64,000 bases of DNA from Rhyzopertha dominica. Taxonomy: Eukaryota > Arthropoda > Insecta > Coleoptera > Bostrichidae. Where the stretch lies: the NCBI GenBank assembly GCA_025024175.1, contig QCXZ01000042.1:6713501-6777500 (forward strand). The letters run 5' to 3'. Below, piece after piece: positions 1-11,548 of this stretch. The notes below the pieces were generated by a model, which was not told the DNA's origin, did not search any database, and worked only from the letters and a program-made list of their open reading frames with translations. Every line of letters begins with the position of its first letter. The stretch's first letter is position 1. Position numbers and translations under genes: made by a program.

Positions 1-2190
1 TCTTTTCTGAAATGTAGTTTTCACACATCCACCATTTTTGTAGTCTGTTTACACAGCTCTCGATCGAAATAAAACTCATTTTAGTAAATTGTATACCTTT
101 TACTTGATATCGACCAAGAGAGATGCCTTCGAACTGTGACAGCTCTTAGAACAAAACACTTTCTGGAAAAGAAACTCGAACTTGAAAGACTTCTTAGAAG
201 GTATCAAGAAAAAACTGTTTAAAGATTTCAAGGTATGATTCTTTAAGGAAAAACAATTTATGGGTATCATGTCCATAAGATGGCAAGCCAAAGATTTTTT
301 TTTTATAATTCACTAACCGATTGAAATAAATTACTAATAATAATAAATTAAGATGTAAAATCTTACTTTGGAGAAATTTTTCCTGCAGATTTTATCTTGA
401 TTAAAAAAAAGTAAATCATATGTCAACCTTAGTTTTAAAGTGAAAAACAGACTGACCACAATGCTTTTCTTAATTAAGTTACATATTTCTTGACACCAGT
501 AGATTCAATTCCAAAAAGTTACTGTGCGCTAATCATTTACTTTAGTCAATGAAGATGAGGCATTTAACCACCAGGAATCAGTGTCTGAAATTTTTAAATA
601 GGAAATAGGATTCACTCTCTGAAATTTTATACATTTTTCCTGTATTAATTTCTTCAGTTTTGTACAATTGTTCTAAAACATTTTTTCTACAGGATCTACT
701 CAGCTGTACTGCTACAAATCATTAACTGATGAATTCAATGATATTTTTCAACCAATGTAACCTTTGGTTACAGTAAAGTTAATGCGAGTTTCAATAACTG
801 GCAAATCATCTGAGTAGAGTGCTTTCTCTTTCAAAATTAGTTCCAGTAAAAATATACCACTCTTCCATTGATGGATAAAACAGTAGAACAAATACATAAA
901 TTTAGCCTTCTGTAACTTTTCCATTATCTCATCATATTAATGAGAAATCCATGTCACTGAACAGCTGTTTTTATGCATTCATTGTTATCAAGACACTTTT
1001 ATATCTTCCTATTGAAATGTTCTATTTTTTTGCTTTATTTCTTTTCACAATAACCAATATGATACAAATAAATATCTGAAAAGTTTGCTCTTGGATCATA
1101 TCAGATAATGGAAGTTAATCTGTAAATGAGTGTAAGTGACAGTAAATGAAATCTTTTTGAAGTGAAGTTATATCTGAGATAGTTATATGTTTGGAAACAG
1201 TACCCAATATTTGTCAAAAATTAAAAAAAGAAATTAGATCTCCAGTAAAGGCAATCATCTATAAATTAATCATTTAGTCAAGCAAACTATTAAATATTCA
1301 CAGAAACACCATTTTTATGTACAGCTTAATTTAAAAATTTTGACAGTAGATGATGCACAAAAAATATTTATAGTTCTTTTTGAGTGTCTGAACTGTGTTA
1401 CTATGATTTCTAGCATCTAAAAATTCACTGATACGTCAATAAAATTTTGAATCGTGTTGACATCAGCAGACCTTAAAATTTCCTTTTGAATACTAGACAG
1501 TTTTTAGTAATTGGCTCAATGAATTTCAGAGTACTTTAATTTATCCTGACGTTACATCTCTGTTTTTATTAGGTCTAAGTTCACCAGTATGTGTGCTAAT
1601 TTTAGGTGCTGTGCCACTTAGACTATAAATAAAAGTGTTGTTATGTAGTAGTGGTCACTATATTTGACTATCATTTCTATTTAACACCATGACTGTGAAA
1701 TATTTTACATGTGATATGAAATCACGGTTTTACCAAAGTATTTTCCTCTTTGAGGATCCATACAAGACAATTATTTATTGTTATAGGTACCAATGATTTG
1801 TTAGAAATATACAGTTTATATTACATTGTTTTATTTATTAAAACATTGTCTTTAGGATTATGACAACTAATCTTTTTTATTACTAATATTTTTCTTGTAA
1901 ATGGTGTTTTCAATTATTACTTACTTACCTTAATCTTTTGAAAGAAATTTCTTAGCCATTTAAGTTTTTAATGAAAATATTACCACAGCAATTAAACAAA
2001 ATCTAGTGGACTGTAAGAAAACTTCTGCAGAACACTATCGTTTAAATCAAAAATATTTTAAAATGAAATTGAAAGAATTGTGATTATCAAAAGTTACCGT
2101 TAACAAAAAAAAACATCAATGTATATTAAAAATATATTAACCCATAAACCTGATAATATAAAAAATATATAAAAACACATTACACTTAAA
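1..2190. other. No gene recognised; AT-rich 3' flank of the FAM210 gene
   Basis: This stretch is AT-rich, with homopolymer tracts and short chance ORFs such as a 63-codon minus frame at 100-291 that resembles no family I know. It lies downstream of the minus-strand FAM210 gene and may hold the end of its 3' UTR. I see no transposon motif, RNA gene or clear repeat. Confidence 0.5.
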
Positions 2191-2191
2191 T

Positions 2192-2197
2192 TTTATT
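2192..2197 (-). terminator. Poly(A) signal overlapping the FAM210 stop codon
   Basis: An AATAAA hexamer on the minus strand starts inside the last sense codon (CAA) and contains the TAA stop at 2193-2195. AT-rich sequence follows. If this signal is used, the 3' UTR would be only some tens of bases. Other A/T-rich candidates lie below 2170, so this one is not certain to be used. Confidence 0.4.
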
Positions 2198-5100
2198 GCA
2201 CTTTTGGTGGTTTCTTCAGAAAACCAATATTCCTTAAGTACCTAACAATAAAAGGTGTAGCTGCCAGTGTTATAGCTATCCTTGCTGGCGCAAACATTTT
2301 GTGTATTACATAAGCAGCTACAAATGTTCCTGTTCCCGCTGCAATTCTGTTGGTTGTGTTTGTATCAATGGCATCACCAGTCCCGCCTAGACCTAGTGGT
2401 GTTAATAGTTGTCCCATGTCTATTCCGCTAAAAAAAATTTGTTAATTAGCGAAGTGTTCAGTATAAAATACCTGACTCCTTAATCTACATACTAATATTC
2501 GCTGCTGATTAACTGATTAGTAAAAGTCAATTAAATTGCCACATATAAATGTTAATTCTGTTGTAATAGTAATAGCAATGCTGCAATAAAAAAACAGCAG
2601 CCATTGGGCTAATATAAAAGTGGCTTAAACATGTTTATATCGACTTCTTAACAATATCAAATGCAGGGTGGGCCTTTTAATTTTTGAGTACTATAACATA
2701 AAATTATTTTCAAAGGTGGTAGACACCATCGGTAGCACTGCAAATGCATATTTACTTTTTTATTTATATATTATTTGCATTTCTTATTAAATATTAAAAT
2801 TAGAAGTGTATTTACACCAAAATTTTATGAAAAAAAATGACAATTTCAAAATTGTGCAATAACTACACTAGTTAGACCCATGGAGCTTTTGCTGTTTCTA
2901 AAAGCACAAAACTTTATCAGTCCAAATAGAAAAAGGAAATATTATAACCACTAATTATCAAATTTTTCAGTGCAATTTGACGTCCATTTGTTAATACTTC
3001 GAATTAACCGTCTTTAAGCAAAAACTTACTAATTTCAAAAAATCACGCTTGTGTCCTTGCATGCATTTCTCTCCCTTTGTATCATAATATTGGTAAATCT
3101 GCCGTCACTTTTGTGAATGAGAGGCACATTTTTAAGGATAGAGTGAATCTAATAATTGTCAAATTAAGGTTACTGGTATGGAAAAATGTTGCCAAGAAGC
3201 AAACAAATTATGAAGTGAAATACTTGCAATAGTGCCTTTACTCACAAGAAGAATTTGTATGGTCATACACAGAAATTTAATGGATAAAAGACAGCAATGG
3301 TATTCCTCTGAGAAGAAGAAAAATAAATATATCTTTTGAGGAAATACAGAAAATGTGAAATGAGACTACAATTAATCTGTATCTTTAGAAGGAAGATTAT
3401 TGTGTCCCTATGAAAACTGCACAAGCAAGAAAGTGCTTTATGTGAAAAAAAGCCGTTTTGCTGTTTCTGCAGCTCATTTGACAGAAAATACCAATTTGCT
3501 AACCAACATAGATTCTCTACCACAATTTCTATTCTGTTATTTCTGGAACTGTCTTCCTTAATTTAAGGTATTCAACAAGTGGTTATTGCAGTAGAAGCAA
3601 CCTAAAGCACCAGCAGGTTTAACCCAAACTACTAACTCAAAACAATTTTTTTGAGGTGTCATATGGATTGGTTAGGTACATCAAATTGTAAATTGAGTAA
3701 TCACATCATTTCAACCATAACCATTTCTCCAATTCTGGCCATTTTGATTTTAAACTTGTTACCCATTTCAGTGTTTTTTCGATACTTGTAAATAACCCTT
3801 ATTCTGAATTTTATGCCTTACTTAATCGACCCTCAGTGTATTAGAAAGCTCTGAGTTTTAATGATCTAATAACAACCACTGTCCAAAGGTTTTGATTGCA
3901 AAAGTTTGGTCCTCTCATTAGAAGAAAAACCGAACAAGAAACCCTGTTAGTAGCCAAATATTACTTCCATGAAGGTCTACATATGTTCTGTTATAATATT
4001 CTAGGATTATTAAATTGCTTATACAGGATGTCCGGTAATGATGAGCAAAAAATCAACAGGATGATTCTACTCAAAAAGTTAATGCAACAAGTTCCTATAC
4101 TATTTTTGTCAAAACTAAAATGTAATGAAGATACAGGGTGTCAAAATTATTTTTTTAAATTAATTTCCTTTTAATCAGTTTTTGTCTGTGCATCGATTCT
4201 CTTCAAATTAGGTACACATATTTCCTGTATAATTGTGTATTTCTTGTCCAAATTTAAAGCAAATCCTTCCTTGTGGCATTAATTTTTCGAGTAGAATCAT
4301 CATTTCCGGACACCTTGTATAACTTAGGGGCATATATTACTAAATCATTTGCAGAAGCCTTGATCACTGAATAAATACTTTCAATGCAACAGTTAATATT
4401 AATAAAGACGTGCACAACACAGAACCTGCTTACATACCTGGAAACCAATATGTAGCAGGTTCCCAGTGAAACCAACGAAATCCCTACATGAAAGACAATA
4501 ACGGTCGTTCCGTATTCCGTTATCGCCTTTTGCAACTTTTGTCGTAAAGTCAACTTCACCTCACCAATTTCTTTTTTGCTCTGTTTACTATCGCTACTTG
4601 CTCGACGTGTGAAAAAACTGCTCGACAGATCGTAGTTGTTAATTAAAGTGTGAAACATCCGCATACCTTCCTTTTTTTTCTTCATATTGTACGAATGTGC
4701 CTTCTGCATGTCTTCGGAGATGAATTTGTTTTTGCTCTCCCACTGCCCTCCAGGCATGTTCAAGTGGGTCGACTTGCCTTTAGAACTGAACGGATATGGT
4801 ACGTTCGTCTGCATCGATGAGTTCAGGTTCACCGCGCTCATGCAGTCGAAACTTGCCACCCTCGGGTCAAAGCACGTTTTGGTTCTCTCAATTTGAAACA
4901 GCGGCATCACTTTGCCGGAGGTTTGTGACACGATCACGGGTCCATTTAGATCTCTGGTTCTTTGTGGAGAAAAGCGTCCGATTTCGTTTGTGATGATGCC
5001 TTCTATGTTTCTAGGCAACGGTATGGACTTGGCCACTGGGTATCTCATTTGGGCTGTTTTGTGGACATTGTTTTCAAGGAAGTAGTGATTTATTTTTTTA

Positions 5101-5228
5101 ATGCCTAAATAAGATTTCTTTGTTTTATACATGTATTAATGCATTGCAGAATCGTGCTTACCTTCTTTACCATTCCTCATGGAGTCAGATAGGCGGTTAA
5201 CGTTTAACAAAGCACTCTTCACGTTCAT
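2193..5228 (-). CDS. FAM210-family (DUF1279) mitochondrial membrane protein, three exons
   Basis: Predicted 305-residue protein from three exons: 5228-5162, 5053-4438 and 2427-2193. The junctions fit GT-AG rules (donors 5161-5160 and 4437-4436, acceptors 5055-5054 and 2429-2428). Phases match, phase 1 at the first intron and phase 2 at the second, and the second junction rebuilds the family-typical V-S-S-G-I-D. Residues 1-190 are basic and Ser/Thr-rich, like a mitochondrial targeting region. The DUF1279 domain covers about 191-300: K-A-I-T-E-Y-G, then a first membrane segment around 205-227 (FHVGISLVSLG), then A-Y-V-I-H-K-x-F-A-P-x-R-I-x-I-T near the end. FAM210 proteins sit in mitochondrial membranes; human FAM210A is linked to mitochondrial translation. 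The start at 5228 is inferred from splice phase. Alternatives are ATG 5132, which reads without the first splice, or ATG 5048. I cannot say whether this is the A or B type. Confidence 0.85.
4018..4324. mobile_element. MITE-like inverted-repeat element in FAM210 intron 2
   Basis: The left end reads TTATACAGGATGTCCGGTAA from about 4019. The right end, on the other strand from about 4324, reads TTATACAAGGTGTCCGGAAA. Similarity between the arms continues inward for about 60 bases (GATGATTCTACTC, then TTAATGC-ACAAG), with an extra block of about 21 bases in the left arm. A further ACAGGGTGTC word lies at 4134. Termini of the ACAGGGTGTCC type are common in insect DNA transposons. There is no transposase inside, so it is probably non-autonomous. 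The minus-strand frame that reads past the exon 2 donor runs into this element, which explains its meaningless C-terminal tail. Confidence 0.65.
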
Positions 5229-8200
5229 TTTAAAACAAAATATAGTTTTTCAATGTTACCTTCGTAATATGCGCAAAGTGCAAGTTAAACATTTAACCTT
5301 GCTTGCTGTATTATACAGATTGCTTTGACGTGTCAGGTCGCGGATCGTCATCAGATTAGCATAATTAAGAATTCAAAATTATTATAAAAAAATCAAGGTT
5401 ACTTATACCATCCATATACTGGAAAATCAGCTGTCATCTGTCTCCAGCTGTTAACCTTGAAAAGTTACGTCACGGAGTATATTTATTATATTTACGTTAC
5501 ACTAAGTGCTTCTTGACACACTTGAATTATAAATTGTAGCTCATCAAACTCTATAACGACAAATCGATTGTTGGTTTAATTGTTACTTAATCATCTAAAA
5601 TTAATTCAAATTTGACAGCAAAGTAGTTACTGCCGATAATTCGTTCTGTTTTGTCGATCACAGAACAGCTAAGTTATCGACATTAAAGGTTCGCGTCACT
5701 GGTGCATAGGTTTGCCAAAAGATGGCGCGGTAGTATATAAATAGAATAGATTGTTATTTCAAGCCGCCAGGGTGCGTGCCAATGCCAGTACTAAGTACTA
5801 ACTGCAAAGATTTTTTTTTTACCCAGTTGCGAGTTGTGAAAAATTTTTGTGATAAATAATAAGAAATATCTCGCAAACCAGCACCTAAATTGAAAACAAA
5901 CTTTTCATTGGGTGACTGATGAAACAAAATAAATAAACAATACTGTGAAGTACAAATATATTTTAAGAGCAGCAATATACAAATATACAAAAATTACCAC
6001 AGTTAATAAATATAATACTCTTAATTTGCAGTGGACGTTTAGTTCACAACATTGAAGGCATTCTTTGCACTTTAAAACACATGATTGACTTTGCGGTATT
6101 CTCTGCATTAGTTCACAGAATAAAATTGAGCCAACATTTGTTTAGTAAAATTATTACAAGATATTAATTTAAAATTTGCTACATGGAGCTACAATAAAAT
6201 TTTATTCAAACAAATAAAGTTAAAACGTTATAAAATAATTATTTACAAAATATATACAAAAATATCTTACACAATAAGATTTTAAAAATTTGTGCAGTAT
6301 TGCATCAAGAAGGCGAACACTGGAAGCATACAAGTACGTCCATGAGTTATTTTTGGTATATAATGTTTATAAAACTTTCCATCTACATGTTAACTTATGC
6401 AAACAATATACAATCTGGGGCTTAGAAATTGGTGTCTCACAACAAGCTATATTATTTGACAATGTACACAAAAAATCTAAGGAACTTTTACAGTTTTTTT
6501 ACATTATTATTAATGGTTATGATTTTTACTCTTTTTATAATATGATATTAAACGAAAAGAGTCTTTTGAAATATCAAAAAGTAACGTAAGAAATTTTATT
6601 CATATGTTTAATATTAAGATGGCATATAAAATAAAACACTACAGCCTTTTGTCATATTAATTGCTTTAGGTAATTGTTTTAGAGGTAGTGTCAGTTAGTA
6701 ACTGATTTTTTTCTGACAAATGGGAGTTCCATGTAAGTAAATGTTTTATCACACTTAATTTAGTTGACAATAAAAGCATACGGCTGCAATTTTCATGTTG
6801 GATATTCAGTGGCATGTTATGCTGTGGGCAAATGAATACCTGGACCCCACATCAAGAGCTGCGTCCAAAGTTCAGTACTCTAACAACTTGTTTTTATTGT
6901 CATTTGAACTTTGTTCACATTTAAGATATAAAAAAATGGTCTTTAAATTATTTGGTGAAAAACCATTCTAATTGATCAAATGAAGTAGTTTTTTTTTCTT
7001 AAAAAGTAAGCTTGAAAAACTTTACCAAAGGAGTATGTGACCATATTATTTTAATAAATATACTATAAGATAAGCATGCTGTTAAATATATTATGAAGAG
7101 TGCACCTACATTTTGCATAAAACGAAAATTTTAATTTCCTTTTATCAATATACAAAACCATTATCTAATTATGAGTAGTTTGTGGCCTCAAAGTTAGTAT
7201 TTAAATCTATATTCTTAATAATGTAACAAAGCTTTAGATAAATTAGACATTTTTGTCCTTGTTTGCAAAAGCAATTAGGTGTTACTATTATGAAATCATT
7301 TTTTCCTAATATCTTGATTGGTTATAATAGCATCGCCAAAATAACGGTCACCCCATTATACAGTATGTCAGATTGAGTTTACAAGAGCAAAAAAATCTTT
7401 GATATTATGCCAAAACTGCAAAGCAAAAACAGTTTTTGCTTCTTCTGAAACTAGTAAATGTGTTATTAAATATTTATTGTCGTGGCTTAATGAAAAGTTA
7501 AAGAAAAGTAATGAATTTTTTTTTAATAATATATCTTTGAATATCAATCTTTAAAGCTTAGGGTCGGCCAAATTTGAGCGTACAAGGAAAAGTCAACTAT
7601 TCCGGAAAATTATCTCAGATATCAGTGTCAAAAAATAAAACCGTGAATGTGATGGGATTTAATTTTGCCTTCCACTGAGTCAGAATATTGAAGTTTTAAT
7701 TAAAGGTTTGCTACTTTCCCGGCAAGCAAAAAACGATTTTGTTCTTCTAAATTTAATCTGGGGACATATTGAATAGCAGTAGAATTGCCAGTCAAAAATC
7801 AATTGGTCCAAACTCCTTTTTAATGCATAACATGCCGCTATTAATAGGTAATTTAAAATATGTTATGTAATAGATAACAAGTTGCCTGTAATTATATTTT
7901 TTGAATCGGGAGGTCGATTTTATCATTTACAAACGATTGTTGAGAATGTGTTGAAGCTTTTATAAATCTCACTTCTTTGTAATCATTCCACTGATTACTA
8001 TACTTTTTGATCGAACTATAATTTTAGTCATTATTTTAAGAATTAAGAAAAGATCACACATAGGCTTGCCACCTTTTAACAAAACGAAAAAAGGACAAAA
8101 TGCAGTTCGCCGGAGTTGAAGACTCCTTATTCAACTTGAGGTGCAATTATGATTTGTGACAGACAATAATTACAAGTAAAAACTAGTAATTATTTAATAT

Positions 8201-8490
8201 GACGAAACAGCCAAAATGTATTTTAAATGGTTTTGAGCTTTAATTGCTTTTATTATTAGACTGCTTAGCTTATAGTTAAAATTTTTGGCAATTTGCTTTA
8301 AAATTAAACTAATCAGAAATTATGAATGAGCTGCAGTGGCGGAATCATTAATTAAAAAAAGTAAAAGGCCTAATTGCTTTGCGTGGCGCAATATTAATCT
8401 GTAAAAGGGACAATTTAATGTTAATAAGCCTCAATTACACATCTTATGTTCTAAATTCTTTTTGCTGTGATAAAACATCCTCCTACGTTA
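5229..8490. other. Intergenic region between FAM210 5' end and fz 3' end
   Basis: This 3.3 kb lies between the start of FAM210 and the likely end of the fz 3' UTR, and should include the FAM210 promoter just above 5228. At 5720-5745 there is AAGATGGCGCGG, a YY1/Pho-like core, followed by TATATAAATA, but no gene that would use them is visible. The remaining short frames (for example 5754-6108 minus and 6290-6589 plus) have low-complexity AT-driven composition and match no family. At 8330-8450 a short stretch with several homeodomain-like TTAATTA/CAATTA words is present. Confidence 0.45.
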
Positions 8491-8497
8491 TACCCCC

Positions 8498-8503
8498 TTT
8501 ATT
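8498..8503 (-). terminator. Candidate poly(A) signal for fz
   Basis: An AATAAA hexamer on the minus strand lies about 187 bases after the fz stop codon at 8690-8692. It is the first exact hexamer I noticed in that direction, so the 3' UTR could end near 8480. Longer alternative 3' UTRs cannot be excluded. Confidence 0.4.
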
Positions 8504-8689
8504 GGGTCTTGATACCCTTAGATAGAGCCATCTTCTTAAATTCTGTCATTGTTGATCGACTTTTAATCATCGACAAACTAAAATTCAATAGAGCCGTTTC
8601 AGTAACAAATTCACAAATGGGTTTTACCCACCACACGCTTGTGTCAATAATTATCATCAGTCCACACTGAAGGAATCTCAGTCTTCACT

Positions 8690-9213
8690 TCAAACGTATC
8701 TACGCTTGGGCATGTCCTCCACGCAGCTATTGAAGAACACCTTCCAACTGTGCACGGTCTTCCCCGACCAGATCCACACGCTCGACGTGATCCCCACGAT
8801 CATGTACATCAGATACTTGATCATGAACACTATGAACTCCGGCCTCCTGTCGGGGTCCCTGTCCATGGGGCACGGGATGGCGTACTCCCTGTACCTGATG
8901 CACATGTCCCTCGTCCACGTGTGCATCCAGGCGTCGAAGTACATGTTCTCGTAGAAGAGGCACGCGATCACTATGAGCGCCGGCAGCGTGTACAGAACGG
9001 AGAAGATGCCGATGCGGATCATCAGTTTCTCGAGCTTGTCGGTCTTGGTGCCGTCGTGCTTCATGACGGTGCGAATGCGGAACAGGGAGACGAAGCCGGC
9101 CATGAGGAAGATCGTACCCAGGACGAGGTAGACACAGAGGGGTGCGAGGACGAAGTGGCGCAGGGGCTCGACGTTCCAGATGCCCACGTAGCAGACGCCG
9201 CTGAGGACGTCAC
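8690..9213 (-). CDS. fz: Frizzled Wnt receptor, last coding exon
   Basis: This exon encodes the C-terminal 173 residues of a Frizzled seven-pass receptor. A strong acceptor (pyrimidine-rich, ending CCAG at 9217-9214) opens it in phase 1 with (G)[10 protein letters not shown], the conserved second extracellular loop. Transmembrane 5 follows ([20 protein letters not shown]), then the third intracellular loop [20 protein letters not shown], then TM6, an extracellular loop with the conserved Cys residues (around [13 protein letters not shown]), and TM7 ([18 protein letters not shown]). The cytoplasmic K-T-x-x-x-W motif, which binds Dishevelled, is intact (KTVHSW). The protein ends PKRRYV. From memory, Drosophila Fz also ends in Tyr-Val and has a similar FDEWM-x-QW-x-RDIC loop, so I favour fz over fz2. 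The exon is far more GC-rich than its surroundings. The cysteine-rich Wnt-binding domain and TM1-4 are encoded upstream, at higher coordinates, and are not recognised in this window. Confidence 0.92.
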
Positions 9214-10460
9214 CTGGAATGAAGAAGAGAAATTAGGGACTTTTTTAAACTTGTAGGATTGTAACGTGAAAATAGATAATTTTCATTGATCAGGTATGCA
9301 GTGATCATCATAGGCGTACCGAGGGGGGGGCAGCTGCCAACTCTGGGCCCTTCCCACCTTCCATACATTCAGCTGGTTAGTTAAGTTTCCACGATTTCTA
9401 CTTTGTTCAGCTCTTATAATATGTTTTCCTACAGGGAATGTTCAACTATGCATGATTCTGTTATATGGAATACACAGAATCGGTCACATATTTGTATTTG
9501 GCGGTAAATCCAACCTTCTTCGTTACAAATTTCTACATTCGCGTTACATTTTAATAATTAATACAGAGAAACTAAAAACTTAAAAAAATATCAGCAAAAA
9601 TACATGCATTTTAAGAGTTATGAAAGTCTATTTAACATAAGTTTTAGGAATTCAGTAGCATTATAAGCACGAATTAAAACCAGGTGTGCTGTTAAAATGT
9701 NAGTATACAAAAGTCTTTTGCAAATCCGATTAAATATATTTCAGTTTATTATTATTAAGTGATGGGTTAATTTTTGGTAGCAGTGCACTCAAGGACTACG
9801 GAGGTTGGCTTAACTCAAAAAAAAATTATAGCTAAACGAAAAAACCAAATGCTCAGTCTAAAAAAAGATAGCATAATCTGTACGGTGTTTATAACAAAGC
9901 ATGTCTTTTTTATGCAAGAAATTTAATTCTGATTTTACGCAGTACCTACTCATAATGTACAAAATCATCGTCAAACGTTGAGATGTAATATGATATCATT
10001 TTACTGATGTGTTGCAGAGTCTGGTTATTATTTTAGCCAGAGAGCAAAAAGAAGTACTTTTTTGAGTAAAATTAGACGTACGAATAAAAATGATTGTTAT
10101 AGATAAAACAAATATTAATTTAATTACGATTGGGGGTGTTTGGCCAGCTGACGCATAATACTGGGGCTTATAACTTGTATTTTTAAGTTTAACTAAGATT
10201 AACTAAGCCAGCAGCTTAAATCATTACAGTTTTAGGTATTGTTTCACGACCAGGTTGTTTCCTCATTCTGAGTTTTGATAATTTTTTATCGTTACGAGCG
10301 TCCTATTCCTAACTTAAATTTCTAGTGTGAAAAGTTGAAATTAAACTACAAGCGCATCGGTTAATTCATTACTCTTTGATATGTGCGAATTCTAAATCAT
10401 AAAAAGTGACCCTATTAAGTAGATGCNTAAGGGGAAATTTATCTTTCTTTAGTACTTCGT
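9214..10460. other. Start of the fz upstream intron; no gene seen
   Basis: AT-rich sequence lies immediately upstream of the fz exon on the minus strand, presumably intron. A G run followed by CAGCTGCC at about 9320-9340 (GGCGTACCGAGG and onward) resembles the end of an eroded DNA transposon, but I find no matching second end. Otherwise nothing is recognised. Confidence 0.45.
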
Positions 10461-11548
10461 TTGACATTACTATACATTATGATGTGGAATGTTCATAGCC
10501 TTTTATTAAACAAGACTAACAACGCAGCAGAGACATATAATTCTGTTGTAAATAAATTTATAGGTGGAAAGCGTATAAATTTTTCAGTGAAGGGCAATTA
10601 TAGTGTGCGATGCAACGCTGCTGCGTTGTTTTTCAATTGCAACGAAAATTATTATAGTATAGTTCATCGAAAAATTACCAAACGAACCCCCGGAAAATTT
10701 ACAAAAAAATATATGAGCTGTATTTCTAAGCGAAAACGAGACAGAGCTTGTAGAAGACTTTTCGCAGATAATCAACCACAAAAAAGAAGAAGATGTTTGC
10801 CGGTCCCGATCCAGATTATGGCGAACTCAACAGTGAAACCGATGAAGAAGATGTCATCGATGATGAATATAAAGAGCAACAAATGAGAGAACTGTTTTCA
10901 AAAACTTCAACAGAACTTAACCATGTAGAAAAAGATACCATAGGTCAATCTGTTAATCCGAGGTGGTTCGAAGAACGATCATATAGAATAACTACCTCCA
11001 CTTTTGGTCCTGTGGTATCTCGCCGAAATCTCAACACCTATGAGTTCTTGCTAGAAGTTTTGTTCATTCTCCCTTTAAAGGCAATATATATACGCGTTGG
11101 GGCAGTGATAATGAAGACTTCGAAAAAAGAAATTTTGAAACTTTAACTGGATTAAAAATTAAAGACTGTGGTTTATTTGTGCATTGCAATCACCAATTTC
11201 TTGCTGCCAGTCCAGATGGATTAATCAATGACACTGCCATTATAGAAATCAAATGTCCTAACTCCATCAAAGACTTCTCCTGAAGATGCAATTAAGAACA
11301 AAAAACTTAAATATATGACCGTTCAAAATGGAAAAATTATGCTACGTAGAACAGATAAGTATTTTTATCAGATTCAGGGGCAGCTAGCTATTGCAAATAG
11401 AGAGCTCTGTTATTTCATCATCTGAACCCCGAAAGGAATGTTTATAGAAGAAATATTAAGAGCTACAAACCTTTGCGAACAGAAAATGTTGCCGAAATTA
11501 ATATCTTTTTTTTTAAATAACATGTTTAAATATATATTGTATAAATAA
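10461..11548 (+). pseudogene. Decayed YqaJ-type nuclease ORF, transposon-associated
   Basis: Pieces of one ORF lie in shifting frames. The N-terminal part (10480-10790) carries AAETYNSVVNKFIGGKRIN and a Lys/Arg-rich stretch. The acidic middle and the block NPRWFEERSYRITTSTFG follow in another frame from about 10795. From about 11085 a third frame carries the nuclease core: CGLFVH, then SPDGLI, then IIEIKCP, which gives the Asp and Glu-x-Lys of a PD-(D/E)xK fold, and later YQIQGQLAI, the Gln-rich YqaJ helix. At least two frameshifts (near 10793 and 11080) and two in-frame TGA stops (near 11281 and 11425) break it. The final frame ends with TAA at 11548. YqaJ folds are lambda-exonuclease relatives, and in insects this architecture recurs as multicopy, probably element-borne ORFs. 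I do not know which transposon superfamily carries it. Confidence 0.75.

Noticed and set aside
4254..4437. The C-terminal tail of the long FAM210 ORF past residue 227
   Set aside because: It reads through a GT splice donor into the intron and a MITE; splicing to 2427 restores the conserved domain.
4687..4993. Two plus-strand frames opposite FAM210 exon 2
   Set aside because: Antisense shadows without motifs.
8706..8963. Shorter frames in both directions within the Frizzled exon
   Set aside because: Alternative-frame readings of the same exon with no independent motif.
8750..9256. A 168-codon plus-strand frame opposite the Frizzled exon
   Set aside because: It is the antisense shadow of a GC-rich, highly conserved coding exon. 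Its translation is a His/Arg/Val-rich artefact.
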